A DNA stretch of 64,000 nucleotides from NCBI RefSeq assembly GCF_036013525.1, contig NZ_CP107853.1, positions 8,494,001 through 8,558,000 on the forward strand. The letters are read 5' to 3'. Under the pieces are notes generated by a model. It searched no databases, was not told the DNA's origin, and was given only the letters and a program-made list of their open reading frames with translations. The DNA comes from Nonomuraea sp. NBC_00507. Lineage in GTDB: Bacteria; Actinomycetota; Actinomycetes; Streptosporangiales; Streptosporangiaceae. Position 1 is the stretch's first letter, and the number at the start of each line of letters is the position of its first letter. A program made the translations under genes and the position numbers. Shown piece after piece: positions 18,028 through 26,397 of the stretch.

Positions 18028-18981
18028 TCAGAGCAGGAAGAGATTGTGGCAATGGTGCGCGATGAGCGCACTCAGCCCGGGAAGAAGGGCAACCGCCGCA
18101 GGGCCGGCCAGCAGCACGCCCACGGCGGCCACGCCGGCGAGTTTCTCGCGGCGGCGCAAGGGGACGGCCGGATGGAGCATGCGGCGAATCCGGGCCAGTG
18201 CTGTCTCTCCGCCGGCGCCGAGCGTGAAGACGGGCGCGCGGCCGGTGGCCAGGCTCACCAGGGCGGCGGCGATGTGGATGCGCGGGTGATGGCAGGCCGC
18301 CACATCGTCGGCGCGCAGTTCGACCAGGCGGACGATCTCCTTCTTGGCCTTGGCGAACAGCGGCAGGCCAGGAAAAGCGCGGCTCAGACCCTCGGCCACA
18401 GCCAGTAGCAGGTGGTGCCTTCCACGAAGGTGAGCCTGTTCGTGGGCGAGGACCGCGGCGACATGTTCGGGGGTCAGCGACCGCAACGCCGCGGTAGTGA
18501 TCACCATCTCGGCCTGGCGGCCGGGCAGGCAGTAGACCAGCGGTTCGTCGTAGTCCAGCACGATCGCGTCCAGCTCGCTGTAGCGGCGGCCGAGGAGACG
18601 CAGCATCTCGGCGTGCCGCCTGCGTTCCCGACGCGCGGTGACTAGCACCGTTCCGACGCCGGAGGCGGCCCAGACCACGATCAGGGCTCCGACGAGGAGG
18701 GCGAGCCAGCTGCCGATGGGCATCGCTGCCGGGTCGAACCCGTTGTCGAGCATGGCGAAGCAGGCCTCGATGACGCTGGCCATCCCGTGCCCGATCGTAT
18801 CGGCGGGCACGGCGGTGGCCACGGCCGCCAGGATCGCCGAGGCGATGGCGGATGCGCACGCGGCCAGCCACAGGGAGATCCCCAACCGGGGGGCACGGTC
18901 GGACCACCGCGCCCGGATCAGTGCCCGGGGCAGCAGCGTCGTCGCGAGAACCGCGTACACCGCGAGGACTGCGGCGATCAT
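18028..18981 (-). CDS. M56-family (BlaR1-like) membrane metallopeptidase
   Basis: 317 residues with N-terminal hydrophobic helices and another near residues 90-110. The zinc site AHEQAHLRGRHH (HExxH) precedes a conserved LVELRADDVAA helix that supplies the third ligand. A last hydrophobic segment closes the protein. Unlike classical BlaR1 it has no penicillin-binding sensor domain, so the inducer is unknown. The family cleaves or inactivates a partner BlaI-type repressor. The ATG at 18981 overlaps the BlaI stop (ATGA), so regulator and protease are coupled, and both follow the operator at 19478-19492. Confidence 0.85.
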   Translation of the reverse strand: MIAAVLAVYAVLATTLLPRALIRARWSDRAPRLGISLWLAACASAIASAILAAVATAVPADTIGHGMASVIEACFAMLDNGFDPAAMPIGSWLALLVGALIVVWAASGVGTVLVTARRERRRHAEMLRLLGRRYSELDAIVLDYDEPLVYCLPGRQAEMVITTAALRSLTPEHVAAVLAHEQAHLRGRHHLLLAVAEGLSRAFPGLPLFAKAKKEIVRLVELRADDVAACHHPRIHIAAALVSLATGRAPVFTLGAGGETALARIRRMLHPAVPLRRREKLAGVAAVGVLLAGPAAVALLPGLSALIAHHCHNLFLL

Positions 18982-19352
18982 GAGTGAAGGCCCCGCGGCG
19001 GGAACACCTGCAGCGCCGCCGCCAGCGCCGTCGACTCTTCCGGAGTCAGCCGCTCCAGGAAGTGCACCAATGTGGCGGCCTGGTTGCCGCTCCGGGCCAG
19101 CGTCTCGCGCATCTGCTGGGCCGCGTAGGCTTCCTCGCTGATCACAGGTTCGTAGAGGTAGGCCTTGCCCTGCGGCTGCCGCTTCAGCAGGCCCTTCTTG
19201 TAGAGCTTGTCCATCACCGTCATGACGGTCGTGTAGGCGATCTGCCGGTCGCGACGGAGATCCTCCAGTACGTCTCGAACCGACGCGGGCCGATGATAGG
19301 ACCACAAGCGATCCATGATCGCGGATTCCAGGTCGCCCAAGGCACGCACCAC
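18978..19352 (-). CDS. BlaI/MecI/CopY-family repressor
   Basis: About 124 residues. The winged-helix domain is evident: LGDLESAIMDRLW, VRDVLEDL, AYTTVMTVMDKLYKKGLL, then the wing GKAYLYEP. The C-terminal helices form the dimer region that M56 partners cut. I start at GTG 19352 because GAGGAGGG lies just upstream and the family usually begins a few residues before LGDLE; an ATG at 19394 would add 14 residues. The gene overlaps the M56 gene and is preceded by a perfect ACTAT-N5-ATAGT box about 125 bases upstream, so autoregulation is likely. Confidence 0.9.
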   Translation of the reverse strand: MVRALGDLESAIMDRLWSYHRPASVRDVLEDLRRDRQIAYTTVMTVMDKLYKKGLLKRQPQGKAYLYEPVISEEAYAAQQMRETLARSGNQAATLVHFLERLTPEESTALAAALQVFPPRGLHS

Positions 19353-19477
19353 GCGATCGCCCTCCTCACATGCGGTTTCTTCAATGCTACCCACGATCGT
19401 AGGCCAGAGTGCAGTGAAGGGCCTTCATGGACCCAAGACCGCTGAACGCCCCCAGCAGACACGCCTAGGCAACCGTT

Positions 19478-19492
19478 ACTATCCTATATAGT
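19478..19492. promoter_or_regulatory. BlaI-type box ACTATCCTATATAGT
   Basis: Perfect ACTAT/ATAGT half-sites with a 5-base spacer. It lies upstream of the BlaI/M56 operon, and a -10-like TATAGGAT overlaps it on the minus strand. It is one of the two best matches to the shared motif and the natural autoregulatory site. Confidence 0.75.
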
Positions 19493-19499
19493 TTGGGCT

Positions 19500-20034
19500 G
19501 CAGGAAAGAAGAAGGACGCACACGCGTAGCCGCGCCATTCCCCAGCGAAAGCCGACCGGGGGCGCTCTGCTCGCCGGGCAGACGAGAGGCTCCGTACCCG
19601 CGGCGAGGACTCCTCTGTCCCGCATCCCCTCCGCCCCGCCACCTCGGATGGACGTCGCCACCCCACCCCCGGGTCGGGAAAGTCGCCGCCACCAACTGCC
19701 ACCACCCCACAGGCGTCGAGCCGTACCTGCCACCGGTGTCGGTCGTCACCCATTGGTTCGAGCCGACCGCGACGGAACCGGTGACGCTGCGGCTGTCCGG
19801 ACGGCAACCTGGCCGCGCAGCCACGACCAGTCCGCCGCGTACATGGGCAGACGCCTGCCCCCGACCGCTTTCGCGGTGACGTCCCATTCTCCGGGGATTC
19901 ATCGCGACCTCGGAGGTGACGGCGACGGGACCACTGCAGGCGAGCGCGTGGATCGTCTTCTCCTCCTCCGACCGGTTTCCCGGGCGGGGGTCATGCGCAT
20001 GCAGAAACGCGCGCTGAGCCGGTCCGCGCTCACC
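19500..20034. other. No intact gene
   Basis: Overlapping frames on both strands lack start sites and family signal. A short run on the plus strand near 19700-19790 (VEPYLPPVSVVTHWFEP) looks protein-like and may be a fragment of a lost gene, but I cannot assign it. Confidence 0.3.
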
Positions 20035-20700
20035 TGATCCCCTTTTCCCGCGCTCCGAGCCTTCCCGGGAGCCTGGATGGTGTTCGCCCTGCTGAGCATG
20101 ATCGTCGTGCTGGCGGTCCAGTCCCTGCTGGTCGCCCGGCTCGGAGTGAACGTGGGCGGGCCGCTGACAGTGTCGCTCGCCTCGATCTGGCCGGCGAGGT
20201 CGGCGGCAAGCTGTGGTACCTGGTGCTGCGCAGGAAGGAAGGTAAACGCCGGGGGTGGATCGTCCAGCGGATCGCCGAGGGCTGGACCGTGCAGAGCTCG
20301 TGGCCGGGGTGATCCTCGCCGCGGCTGCCGTGCCGGGCATGGCGTGGTGCCGACATCGGCGGCTTCTTCGACTCCACGGCGCCGGCCCTGCTGTTCGGCA
20401 TGGGCATCGGCAGACTGGGCTGCTACTTCACCAGCTGCTGCGCCGGTCGGGCCGCTCGCTCACGCTGGCGCGTCTGGTGCTCCGACCGAAGCGTGCGCAT
20501 GCGCCGCGTGCCGACCCAATTGCTGGAGTCGGCTCTGGCATTGATGACCGACTTGGGCGTCGTGGCAGTGCTCGCGGTGATCGAGCCCGTTCGCGGGGCG
20601 CTGTTCGTCATCGTCCTCGCGCTCTATACCCTCATCCGCCAGGGCCTGCTGCGCTTCCGTGCTGGCCGTTTCCGACATGGGGCCAGGTCAGAATGGTCGT
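20035..20700 (+). pseudogene. Decayed Lgt-like prolipoprotein diacylglyceryl transferase paralog
   Basis: Pieces of a divergent Lgt-family membrane protein occur in order but in several frames. They are MVFALLSMIVVLAVQSLLVA near 20077, GGKLWYLVLRRKEGKRRGW near 20200, the core FFDSTAPALLFGMGIGRLG then CYFTSCCAGR near 20370-20450, and RRVPTQLLESALAL near 20500. At least two frameshifts break the reading frame. Such paralogs are common in actinobacteria beside envelope and metal genes. Confidence 0.6.
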
Positions 20701-20769
20701 GGGCCGGGGTGCGGCCGTCTACGATGCCGTCGTGCGGGGACGATCTCCCTCCCAGGGCCCAGGTGGTGG

Positions 20770-21294
20770 TCAGCCGTGGAGCAAGCGGTCCAGGTCACGC
20801 CGACGGACTCTGGAACGGTATAGAGACCGCAGATGCGCTGGCAGCGGCACGATGAGTACCGGACACCTGCCATGAGCGACACAGTAACAACTCGTGGCCG
20901 TACCACGCCATCGGCCCAACAAGCCCACATCGCCCCTGCCCAGCACGAGAAGGTCGTCCTCTCGGTCGGCGAGATCGACCAGTGCGGGACCGGGTTCACC
21001 GCGGGCGACCAGCACGCTCACCTCGACATCGGTCGGAACATAGCCCAGCGCTTCCCGGAAGGAGATCCATGCTCCCTTCCGCAGGAGAGAGAAGAACTCG
21101 TCTCCGTCGTCGAGGCCGGGCAAAGCGCCGGCGCCGGGGAGCACGCGGATCGCATGCAGGCATGCCTCGCGTCGCCGGGCCTCATCCACCGCGTAGCGCA
21201 GGGCGGCCAGGCTCGCCAGCGAGCCGTCCAGAGCGACCAGTACGCGTGGTCCTGCGTTGTTTATGGAATGTGGGCAGTCGCCGTTCGCGTCCAT
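20770..21294 (-). CDS. UspA-domain universal stress protein
   Basis: 174 residues forming one Usp domain: VLVALDGSLASLAALRYAVD at the start, a central RGEPGPALVDLA, and the nucleotide-binding end LVLGRGDVGLLG followed by CPVLIVP. The usual G-x2-G-x9-G-S/T loop is altered (TATSCYCV), so ATP binding may be weak. Start ATG 21294 with GGTGG upstream; ATGs at 21306 and 21324 are alternatives. It stands alone between the Lgt remnant and a stretch holding a BlaI-type box. Confidence 0.8.
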   Translation of the reverse strand: MDANGDCPHSINNAGPRVLVALDGSLASLAALRYAVDEARRREACLHAIRVLPGAGALPGLDDGDEFFSLLRKGAWISFREALGYVPTDVEVSVLVARGEPGPALVDLADREDDLLVLGRGDVGLLGRWRGTATSCYCVAHGRCPVLIVPLPAHLRSLYRSRVRRRDLDRLLHG

Positions 21295-21448
21295 ACAGGC
21301 CACCATCTGCCTCAATACACACATGCTACTGCCAGCCCGGACGCGGGATGGAGCGCGCCCCTCCGCGCAGCAGGCCGGCATGGCAGCGGTTGAACATGAT
21401 GAGCGATGCGTCCCAGAAGTTCAGTCCGCTTGCCAGTCAACTCAATGA

Positions 21449-21463
21449 ACTATTAACCATAGT
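21449..21463. promoter_or_regulatory. BlaI-type box ACTATTAACCATAGT
   Basis: Perfect ACTAT and ATAGT half-sites with a 5-base spacer. The next plus-strand gene (YibE/F) starts 418 bases away and the UspA gene about 155 bases away in the other direction. The 21464-21880 stretch holds no intact gene, so the original target may have been lost. Confidence 0.55.
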
Positions 21464-21880
21464 AGCTTATCCTGAGTCGGACTGCATGATGTAGCCATGG
21501 GCTCGGCGGCGACGGTGCATCCTTGTGTAGAAAGTTTCAGGAACGACTTCAGGCGTCCTTGAATGCGTGCTTTTTCCTGGGAAGACCTCCGCTGCCATGA
21601 GGTACGCCACCGCATCGAGCCGGGTTCACCGTTCATGGCATCCGATGTGTAAAGTACGAGATCCCGTAGTATCTGCGGTCGAGGGCATCGGCGACTGTCG
21701 TGGCCAGGTCGTCTGCTGGGTGCCGCTGTCTGATGGAGCATGCACGAAAGACCAGACTGGTTGGCGTCCCTGAGCGCCCAACAGGCTGAGATGCGGTGCC
21801 ATCTCAGATAGCCGGAGGCATGTTCTCTCACGGCCTGCACTACTGTCCTTTGCCGTCGGTCGAGGAGGACCTTCACGTCG

Positions 21881-23263
21881 ATGGGCGCCAATCACGCGCA
21901 CGGCACCACCGTCCCCAGCTCGCAGCGCACGCTCGTCGCCACCCTGGCCGTGCTGGTGCCGCTGGCGATCGTCACACTGGCCGGCCTGCTGTGGCTCTGG
22001 CCGGCCGGGCCGGACGCCGCCCCGTCGCAGGCCGGGGTCCAGCGGCTCACCGGAACGGTCACCAGCGTCACACTCAAACCCTGCCCCGCCGCCGGTGAGG
22101 GCGCGCCCAAGCCCGACCCGGCGACCTGTGGGAACGCCACCGTCAAGGTCGGCGATGGCCCGGACGTGGGCAAGGACGTCGCGCTGCGCCTGCCAAGCGC
22201 CCCCGGGTCGCAACGCTTCGCGCCAGGCGAGGACGTGATCCTGATCCGGGATGCGGACGGCGCGTATCAGATCTCCGACCATGATCGGACCATGCCGCTG
22301 TGGGTGTTTGCAGGGGCGTTCGCGCTGGCGGTGATCGCCTTCGGCCGCCGGCGCGGCGTCACCGCGCTCGTGGGGCTGGCGATCACGTTCGGGCTGCTGC
22401 TGACGTTCGTCATCCCCGGCATCCTCGAGGGCAAGCCGCCCATGCTGGTCGCCCTCGTCGGGGCGGCCGCGATCATGCTGATCGTCCTCTACCTCACACA
22501 CGGCTTCTCTCCATCCACGTCGATGGCCGTGCTCGGCACGCTCGCGAGCCTGGCGCTGACCGCCGTGCTGTCGTACGGGGCGCTGGGGCTCGCCCAGCTC
22601 AACGGCGTCACCGACGACGCCTCCGTGGTCGTGGGCATGAGTCTGCCGATCGACACACAGGGGCTGCTGCTGGCCGGGATCATCATCGGCGCCCTCGGGG
22701 TGCTCGACGACGTGACGGTCACGCAGGCGGTGACGGTGGCCGAGCTGTCGCAGGCCAACCCCTCGTATGGGTTCGCCCGCCTTTACACGGCGGCCAGCCG
22801 GATCGGCCGGGCGCACATCGCATCGGTCATCAACACGATCATCCTGGCGTACGCGGGGGCATCGCTGCCGTTGCTGCTGCTTTTCAGCATCGGGTCCCAG
22901 CCCCTGGGCGACGTGCTGACGACGCCGGTCATCGCGCAGGAGATCGTCCGCAGCGTCGCCGGCACGCTCGGCCTCATCTCGGCCGTCCCCATCACCACCG
23001 CCCTCGCGGCCCTGTCGGCCTCGCGCCAGATCCGCCATCAGAAGCCGCCTGCCCACGGCGACATGCGAGAGCAACTCGTCACCCCGCGCAGCGACGCCGC
23101 CGACGGCTTTTTTCATCCGCCCAACGACGCGGACGACGATTACTTCACCCGGTTAACCGACACAGACGACAGCTTCTTCGCGTCTCAGCCCCCTCACGAG
23201 AAAAACACGCGCCAGGAGCCGGCGCATAAGCGCCCCGCACGCCACCGCCGAGGGAGCACTTAA
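21881..23263 (+). CDS. YibE/F-like membrane protein
   Basis: 460 residues. A first membrane helix (LVPLAIVTLAGLLWLWPAG) is followed by an extracytoplasmic OB-like region with two Cys (CPAAGEG and CGNATV). Seven or eight further helices carry the YibE/F core: GLAITFGLLLTFVIPGIL and LGVLDDVTVTQAVTVAEL, with conserved acidic residues. Function in the family is unproven, although transport is suspected. The tail is hydrophilic and rich in Asp, then Arg/Lys. GAGGAGG at 21862 precedes the ATG by about 12 bases. It is monocistronic as far as can be seen. Confidence 0.85.
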   Translation: MGANHAHGTTVPSSQRTLVATLAVLVPLAIVTLAGLLWLWPAGPDAAPSQAGVQRLTGTVTSVTLKPCPAAGEGAPKPDPATCGNATVKVGDGPDVGKDVALRLPSAPGSQRFAPGEDVILIRDADGAYQISDHDRTMPLWVFAGAFALAVIAFGRRRGVTALVGLAITFGLLLTFVIPGILEGKPPMLVALVGAAAIMLIVLYLTHGFSPSTSMAVLGTLASLALTAVLSYGALGLAQLNGVTDDASVVVGMSLPIDTQGLLLAGIIIGALGVLDDVTVTQAVTVAELSQANPSYGFARLYTAASRIGRAHIASVINTIILAYAGASLPLLLLFSIGSQPLGDVLTTPVIAQEIVRSVAGTLGLISAVPITTALAALSASRQIRHQKPPAHGDMREQLVTPRSDAADGFFHPPNDADDDYFTRLTDTDDSFFASQPPHEKNTRQEPAHKRPARHRRGST

Positions 23264-23439
23264 TGGGCCAACAGCCCTCCACCGGCCGTACTTCATATGA
23301 ATCCAGCCATCAAGCTGGATGAACCAGCGCTTCAGGCCGTGTCGCCGTGGTCTCTGCCAGGGACGAATAGCAGGCGGAAAGCAGAGGCTAGGGCAGCGAC
23401 GGCGGACACAGGTCTCACGCCTGTCACGTCTGCTGCTCG

Positions 23440-23862
23440 TCAGACACCGGACTTCGACCAGTTATAGGTCGCCGTCGGGGTGAACTTGCAGTCGGCCGGC
23501 CCGTACACGAGGGCGATCTGCGCTTTGTCCATCAGCTCAACCTTGGACGTTTCCTCATCGTAGGTGTGCAGTCAGGTGGGAGTGAAAGTGCTTGGTCGCA
23601 CCCTCTTCACCTGCGATGCTCAGTCCCGCTGCACGGTCAAGGGCCACGGCGGCAGCGCCCCCTCCATGGCGAGCTTGGCGGCGGCGGCATCAGCGCCCCT
23701 ACTCGCCACGATGCCCCATGACAGTGCTCCCACCGCTCCTGCCGCGAACGCGGTGGAGAGTCCGATGGCAATCAGCCGACGGCGACGCTCCGGCTGTTGC
23801 GCCTTCTGGCACATGAGCGCGATGCGGTCTCTGCGCGACTGCGTCACGGAGTTCGACGACAT
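23440..23862 (-). pseudogene. Remnant of a membrane-anchored His-motif protein
   Basis: The N-terminal frame (ATG 23862) encodes a cytoplasmic start rich in Arg, a membrane helix (LIAIGLSTAFAAGAVGALSW) and a short outer region. It then breaks. Further pieces in other frames read EEGATKHFHSHL and TYDEETSKVELMDKAQIALV, ending SKSGV. The HFHSHL motif and the ending fit a family of anchored His-rich envelope proteins with most of the domain deleted. A BlaI-type box lies about 30 bases upstream, so the ancestor belonged to the same regulon. Confidence 0.4.
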
Positions 23863-23891
23863 GTCCAGCCACCTAGGGTCAGATCAGCACC

Positions 23892-23906
23892 ACTATCAGA
23901 AATAGC
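23892..23906. promoter_or_regulatory. BlaI-type box ACTATCAGAAATAGC
   Basis: ACTAT-N5-ATAGC, one mismatch from the perfect palindrome, about 30 bases ahead of the minus-strand anchored-protein remnant. Confidence 0.5.
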
Positions 23907-24045
23907 AGGAATGAGCATGGCGCACCGAGCGCCCGCCGTGGAACCGGCGCTCTGACACTCAGGGAGGCATCCACCTGCAGCCCGGCGATCTAACTATGGG
24001 GACTCGTAGATCGACATTCTTTTCATTTCGGGACAGTCCAAAAGT

Positions 24046-24060
24046 TACCCCCTCCGGGTA
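24046..24060. promoter_or_regulatory. CsoR/CstR-like box, first of two
   Basis: TACCCCCTCCGGGTA has perfect TACCC/GGGTA half-sites and a 5-base spacer, the same architecture as the site at 11114-11132. A -35-like TTGACT starts two bases after it. It lies about 145 bases upstream of the ABC importer operon. Confidence 0.55.
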
Positions 24061-24107
24061 CTTGACTAACCAGAGGACAAGAGGGACGGTAGGCCCAGAA
24101 AGACAGG

Positions 24108-24122
24108 TACCCCCCCGTGGTA
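24108..24122. promoter_or_regulatory. CsoR/CstR-like box, second of two
   Basis: TACCCCCCCGTGGTA has one mismatch in the right half-site. It is centred 62 bases from the first box, on the far side of the putative promoter, so the two sites would bracket it. It lies about 80 bases ahead of the importer gene. Confidence 0.45.
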
Positions 24123-24203
24123 TGAGAGTGGCATGAGAGCCGCTGGACGGTACAAACCGGCCGCTTCGGGGGCCGGTGCCGACCGCGGACGAAAGGCGCT
24201 GCC

Positions 24204-25016
24204 ATGGCGACACCGTCACGTCGAACACCTCTCCTCATCGCTCTTACCCTGGCCCTCTCCCTCGCCGCCGGCTGCGGGTCCGACCAGGAAGACGCCGACC
24301 TCCTGCAGCGCGTCAAGTCCGCGGGTGTGATCCGGGTCGCGCAGACCCAGGCCAACCCGCCCTGGAACTTCCTCGAGAACGGCAAACCCGCGGGATACGA
24401 CGTGGACGTGGCCCATGAGCTGGCCAGACGGCTCGGCATCAGCCGGGTCGAGTTCGTCCCCTCCAACTTCCAGAGTTTCATCGCGGGCGTTCAAGCAGGT
24501 CGCTTCGACGCCGTCATCTCCGGCCAGACCATCACCGAGGAGCGCAAGAAGCAGGTCGACTTCTCCCGGCCGTACGAGGTCAACGGGATCTCGATCTTCG
24601 TGGCCAACGACTCGGCCATCGGCGGCGTGGCCGACCTCAAGGGCAAGACCATCGCGGTCACCGCGGGAACCACCCAGGCCGCCTTCGCCAAGAAGTCGAT
24701 CCCCGACGCCGAGATCAAGACCTACGACAATGCCACGCTTGGCCTGACAGAGGTCGGTACGGGCCGCGCCGACGCGGCGCTGGTCTCCCGCTTCCAGGGC
24801 GCGTTCCTCGCTGAGAAGAACGGCCTGGTGGTCAAGCCCACGGGCCCGCTGCTGGAGTCAGAGGTCAACGGCATCTCCTTCGCCAAAGGCTCTACCGCGT
24901 TCAAGCAGGCCGTGGACACGGCGCTGGGCGACATGATCACTGACGGCACGCTGTCGGCCATCTCCAAGAAGTGGCTCGGCGGCCTGGACATGTCAGAGGA
25001 ACTGAAGGGGCTGTGA
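24204..25016 (+). CDS. Amino-acid ABC transporter substrate-binding lipoprotein
   Basis: 270 residues. The signal ends in LAAGC, giving a lipid-anchored extracellular receptor. The PBP2 fold of polar amino-acid receptors is clear: AGVIRVAQTQANPPWNFLE, GYDVDVAHELARRLG, and later KGKTIAVTAGTTQAAF. Ligand could be cystine or another polar amino acid; the class V PLP enzyme in the operon hints at a sulfur amino acid. It is the first of four genes with 1-4 base overlaps, all reading right, downstream of two CsoR-like boxes. Confidence 0.9.
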   Translation: MATPSRRTPLLIALTLALSLAAGCGSDQEDADLLQRVKSAGVIRVAQTQANPPWNFLENGKPAGYDVDVAHELARRLGISRVEFVPSNFQSFIAGVQAGRFDAVISGQTITEERKKQVDFSRPYEVNGISIFVANDSAIGGVADLKGKTIAVTAGTTQAAFAKKSIPDAEIKTYDNATLGLTEVGTGRADAALVSRFQGAFLAEKNGLVVKPTGPLLESEVNGISFAKGSTAFKQAVDTALGDMITDGTLSAISKKWLGGLDMSEELKGL

Positions 25017-25663
25017 TGGACCTGCTCGTTGGTTTCCTCCCCGACCTGCTGACCGGACTGGGCGTCACGGTCGTGTTGGGCGTGGTCTCGTTCGTGCTCG
25101 GCAGCGTCCTGGGCGCGCTGGTCATGCTGGCGCGCATCTCGGGCAGCAGGGTGCTGCGCGCACTGGCAGCAGCCTACGTGTCGGTGTTCAGGGGGACGCC
25201 GCTGCTCATCCAGATCATGATCGTCTACTTCGGGCTGCCGCAGCTGGGGCTGGAGATCCCGCCCATCCCGTCCGCGATCATCGCGTTCACCCTGTTCTCC
25301 GCCGCCTACCTGAGCGAGAACTTCCGCGCCGGGGTGCTGGGCGTGGACCGCGGGCAGTGGGAGGCGGCGGCCTCGATGGCGATGCCGTACTGGAGGACCC
25401 TGAGAAGGATCGTCCTCCCGCAGGCGATCAGGATCGCCACCCCCGCGGTGGGCGGCAGGTTCGTGGCGCTGATGAAGGACACCTCGCTCGCCTCCGCGGT
25501 GACCGTGGTGGAACTGACCCGGGTGGCCGAGGGCATTGGCACCTCGACGTTCCGGTACATGGAGGCGCTGCTGCTGGTCGGGCTCCTCTACTGGCTGGTC
25601 AACACCCTGCTGCAGCTCGGGCAGCAGGCGCTGGAGAAGCGGATGGGGAGGGCCTACGCATGA
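25016..25663 (+). CDS. Amino-acid ABC transporter permease
   Basis: 215 residues with five membrane helices and the family EAA loop (GQWEAAASMAMPYWRTLRRI). The N-terminal helix GLGVTVVLGVVSFVLGSVLG and the FRGTPLLIQIMIVYFGLP segment are typical of HisM/GlnP permeases. The ATG shares a base with the stop of the receptor gene (TGATG), so translation is coupled. It probably works as a homodimer with the ATPase next door. Confidence 0.92.
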   Translation: MDLLVGFLPDLLTGLGVTVVLGVVSFVLGSVLGALVMLARISGSRVLRALAAAYVSVFRGTPLLIQIMIVYFGLPQLGLEIPPIPSAIIAFTLFSAAYLSENFRAGVLGVDRGQWEAAASMAMPYWRTLRRIVLPQAIRIATPAVGGRFVALMKDTSLASAVTVVELTRVAEGIGTSTFRYMEALLLVGLLYWLVNTLLQLGQQALEKRMGRAYA

Positions 25664-26397
25664 TCAGAGTCCGCGGGCTGTGCAAGCGCTTCGGAGAGCT
25701 GGAGGTCCTCAAGGGCGTCGACCTGGAGGTGGAGCGCGGGGAGGTGGTCGTGGTCATGGGGCCTTCCGGCTCGGGCAAGACGACGCTGATCCGCTGCATG
25801 AACCTGCTGGAAGAGCCGGAGCAGGGCACCCTCAGCGTGTGCGACGCCGAGCTGGAATGCGGCAGGCGGCATCCGGCCAGGCGAGTACGTGAGCTGCGCC
25901 GCCGTACCGCAATGGTCTTCCAGCAGTTCAACCTGTTTCCGCACCTGACGGCGCTGCAGAACGTCATGGAAGGCCCCGTGTCCGTACGACGCCTGCCGCG
26001 CGAGCAGGCGGCCGAGCTGGGGCGACGACTGCTGGATAGGGTCGGCCTGGCGGACAAGTGCGACTGCCATCCGGCCAAGCTGTCGGGCGGGCAGAAGCAG
26101 CGGGTCGCCATCGCCAGGGCGCTGGCCATGGAGCCCGAGGTGATCTTCTTCGATGAGCCCACGTCCGCGCTCGACCCCGAGTTGCACGCGGAAGTGCTCC
26201 AGGTGATGCGCGAACTCGCGCGGGAAGGGATGACGATGGTGGTGGTCACGCACGAGATCGCGTTCGCCAGGGACGTGGCGGACCGGGTCGTGTTCATGGA
26301 CGGCGGGAAAGTGATCGAACAGGGGCCACCGTCCAGCTTCTTCACCGCGCCGGACCATCCGAGGGTCCGCTCCTTCCTCAGGCTGGTGGCCTCGTGA
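25660..26397 (+). CDS. Amino-acid ABC transporter ATPase
   Basis: 245 residues with all ABC motifs: Walker A GPSGSGKTT, Q-loop VFQQFNLFPH, signature LSGGQKQR, Walker B VIFFDEPTSALDP and the H-loop VVTHE. It pairs with the upstream permease and receptor to import a polar amino acid. The ATG overlaps the permease stop by 4 bases. Its own stop overlaps the GTG of the class V PLP gene, so all four genes are one coupled unit. Confidence 0.93.
   Translation: MIRVRGLCKRFGELEVLKGVDLEVERGEVVVVMGPSGSGKTTLIRCMNLLEEPEQGTLSVCDAELECGRRHPARRVRELRRRTAMVFQQFNLFPHLTALQNVMEGPVSVRRLPREQAAELGRRLLDRVGLADKCDCHPAKLSGGQKQRVAIARALAMEPEVIFFDEPTSALDPELHAEVLQVMRELAREGMTMVVVTHEIAFARDVADRVVFMDGGKVIEQGPPSSFFTAPDHPRVRSFLRLVAS

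Noticed and set aside
21626..23116. 496-residue minus-strand frame opposite the YibE/F gene
   Set aside because: Arg/Gly/Asp-rich shadow with no domain; the plus strand encodes helices with the family motifs.
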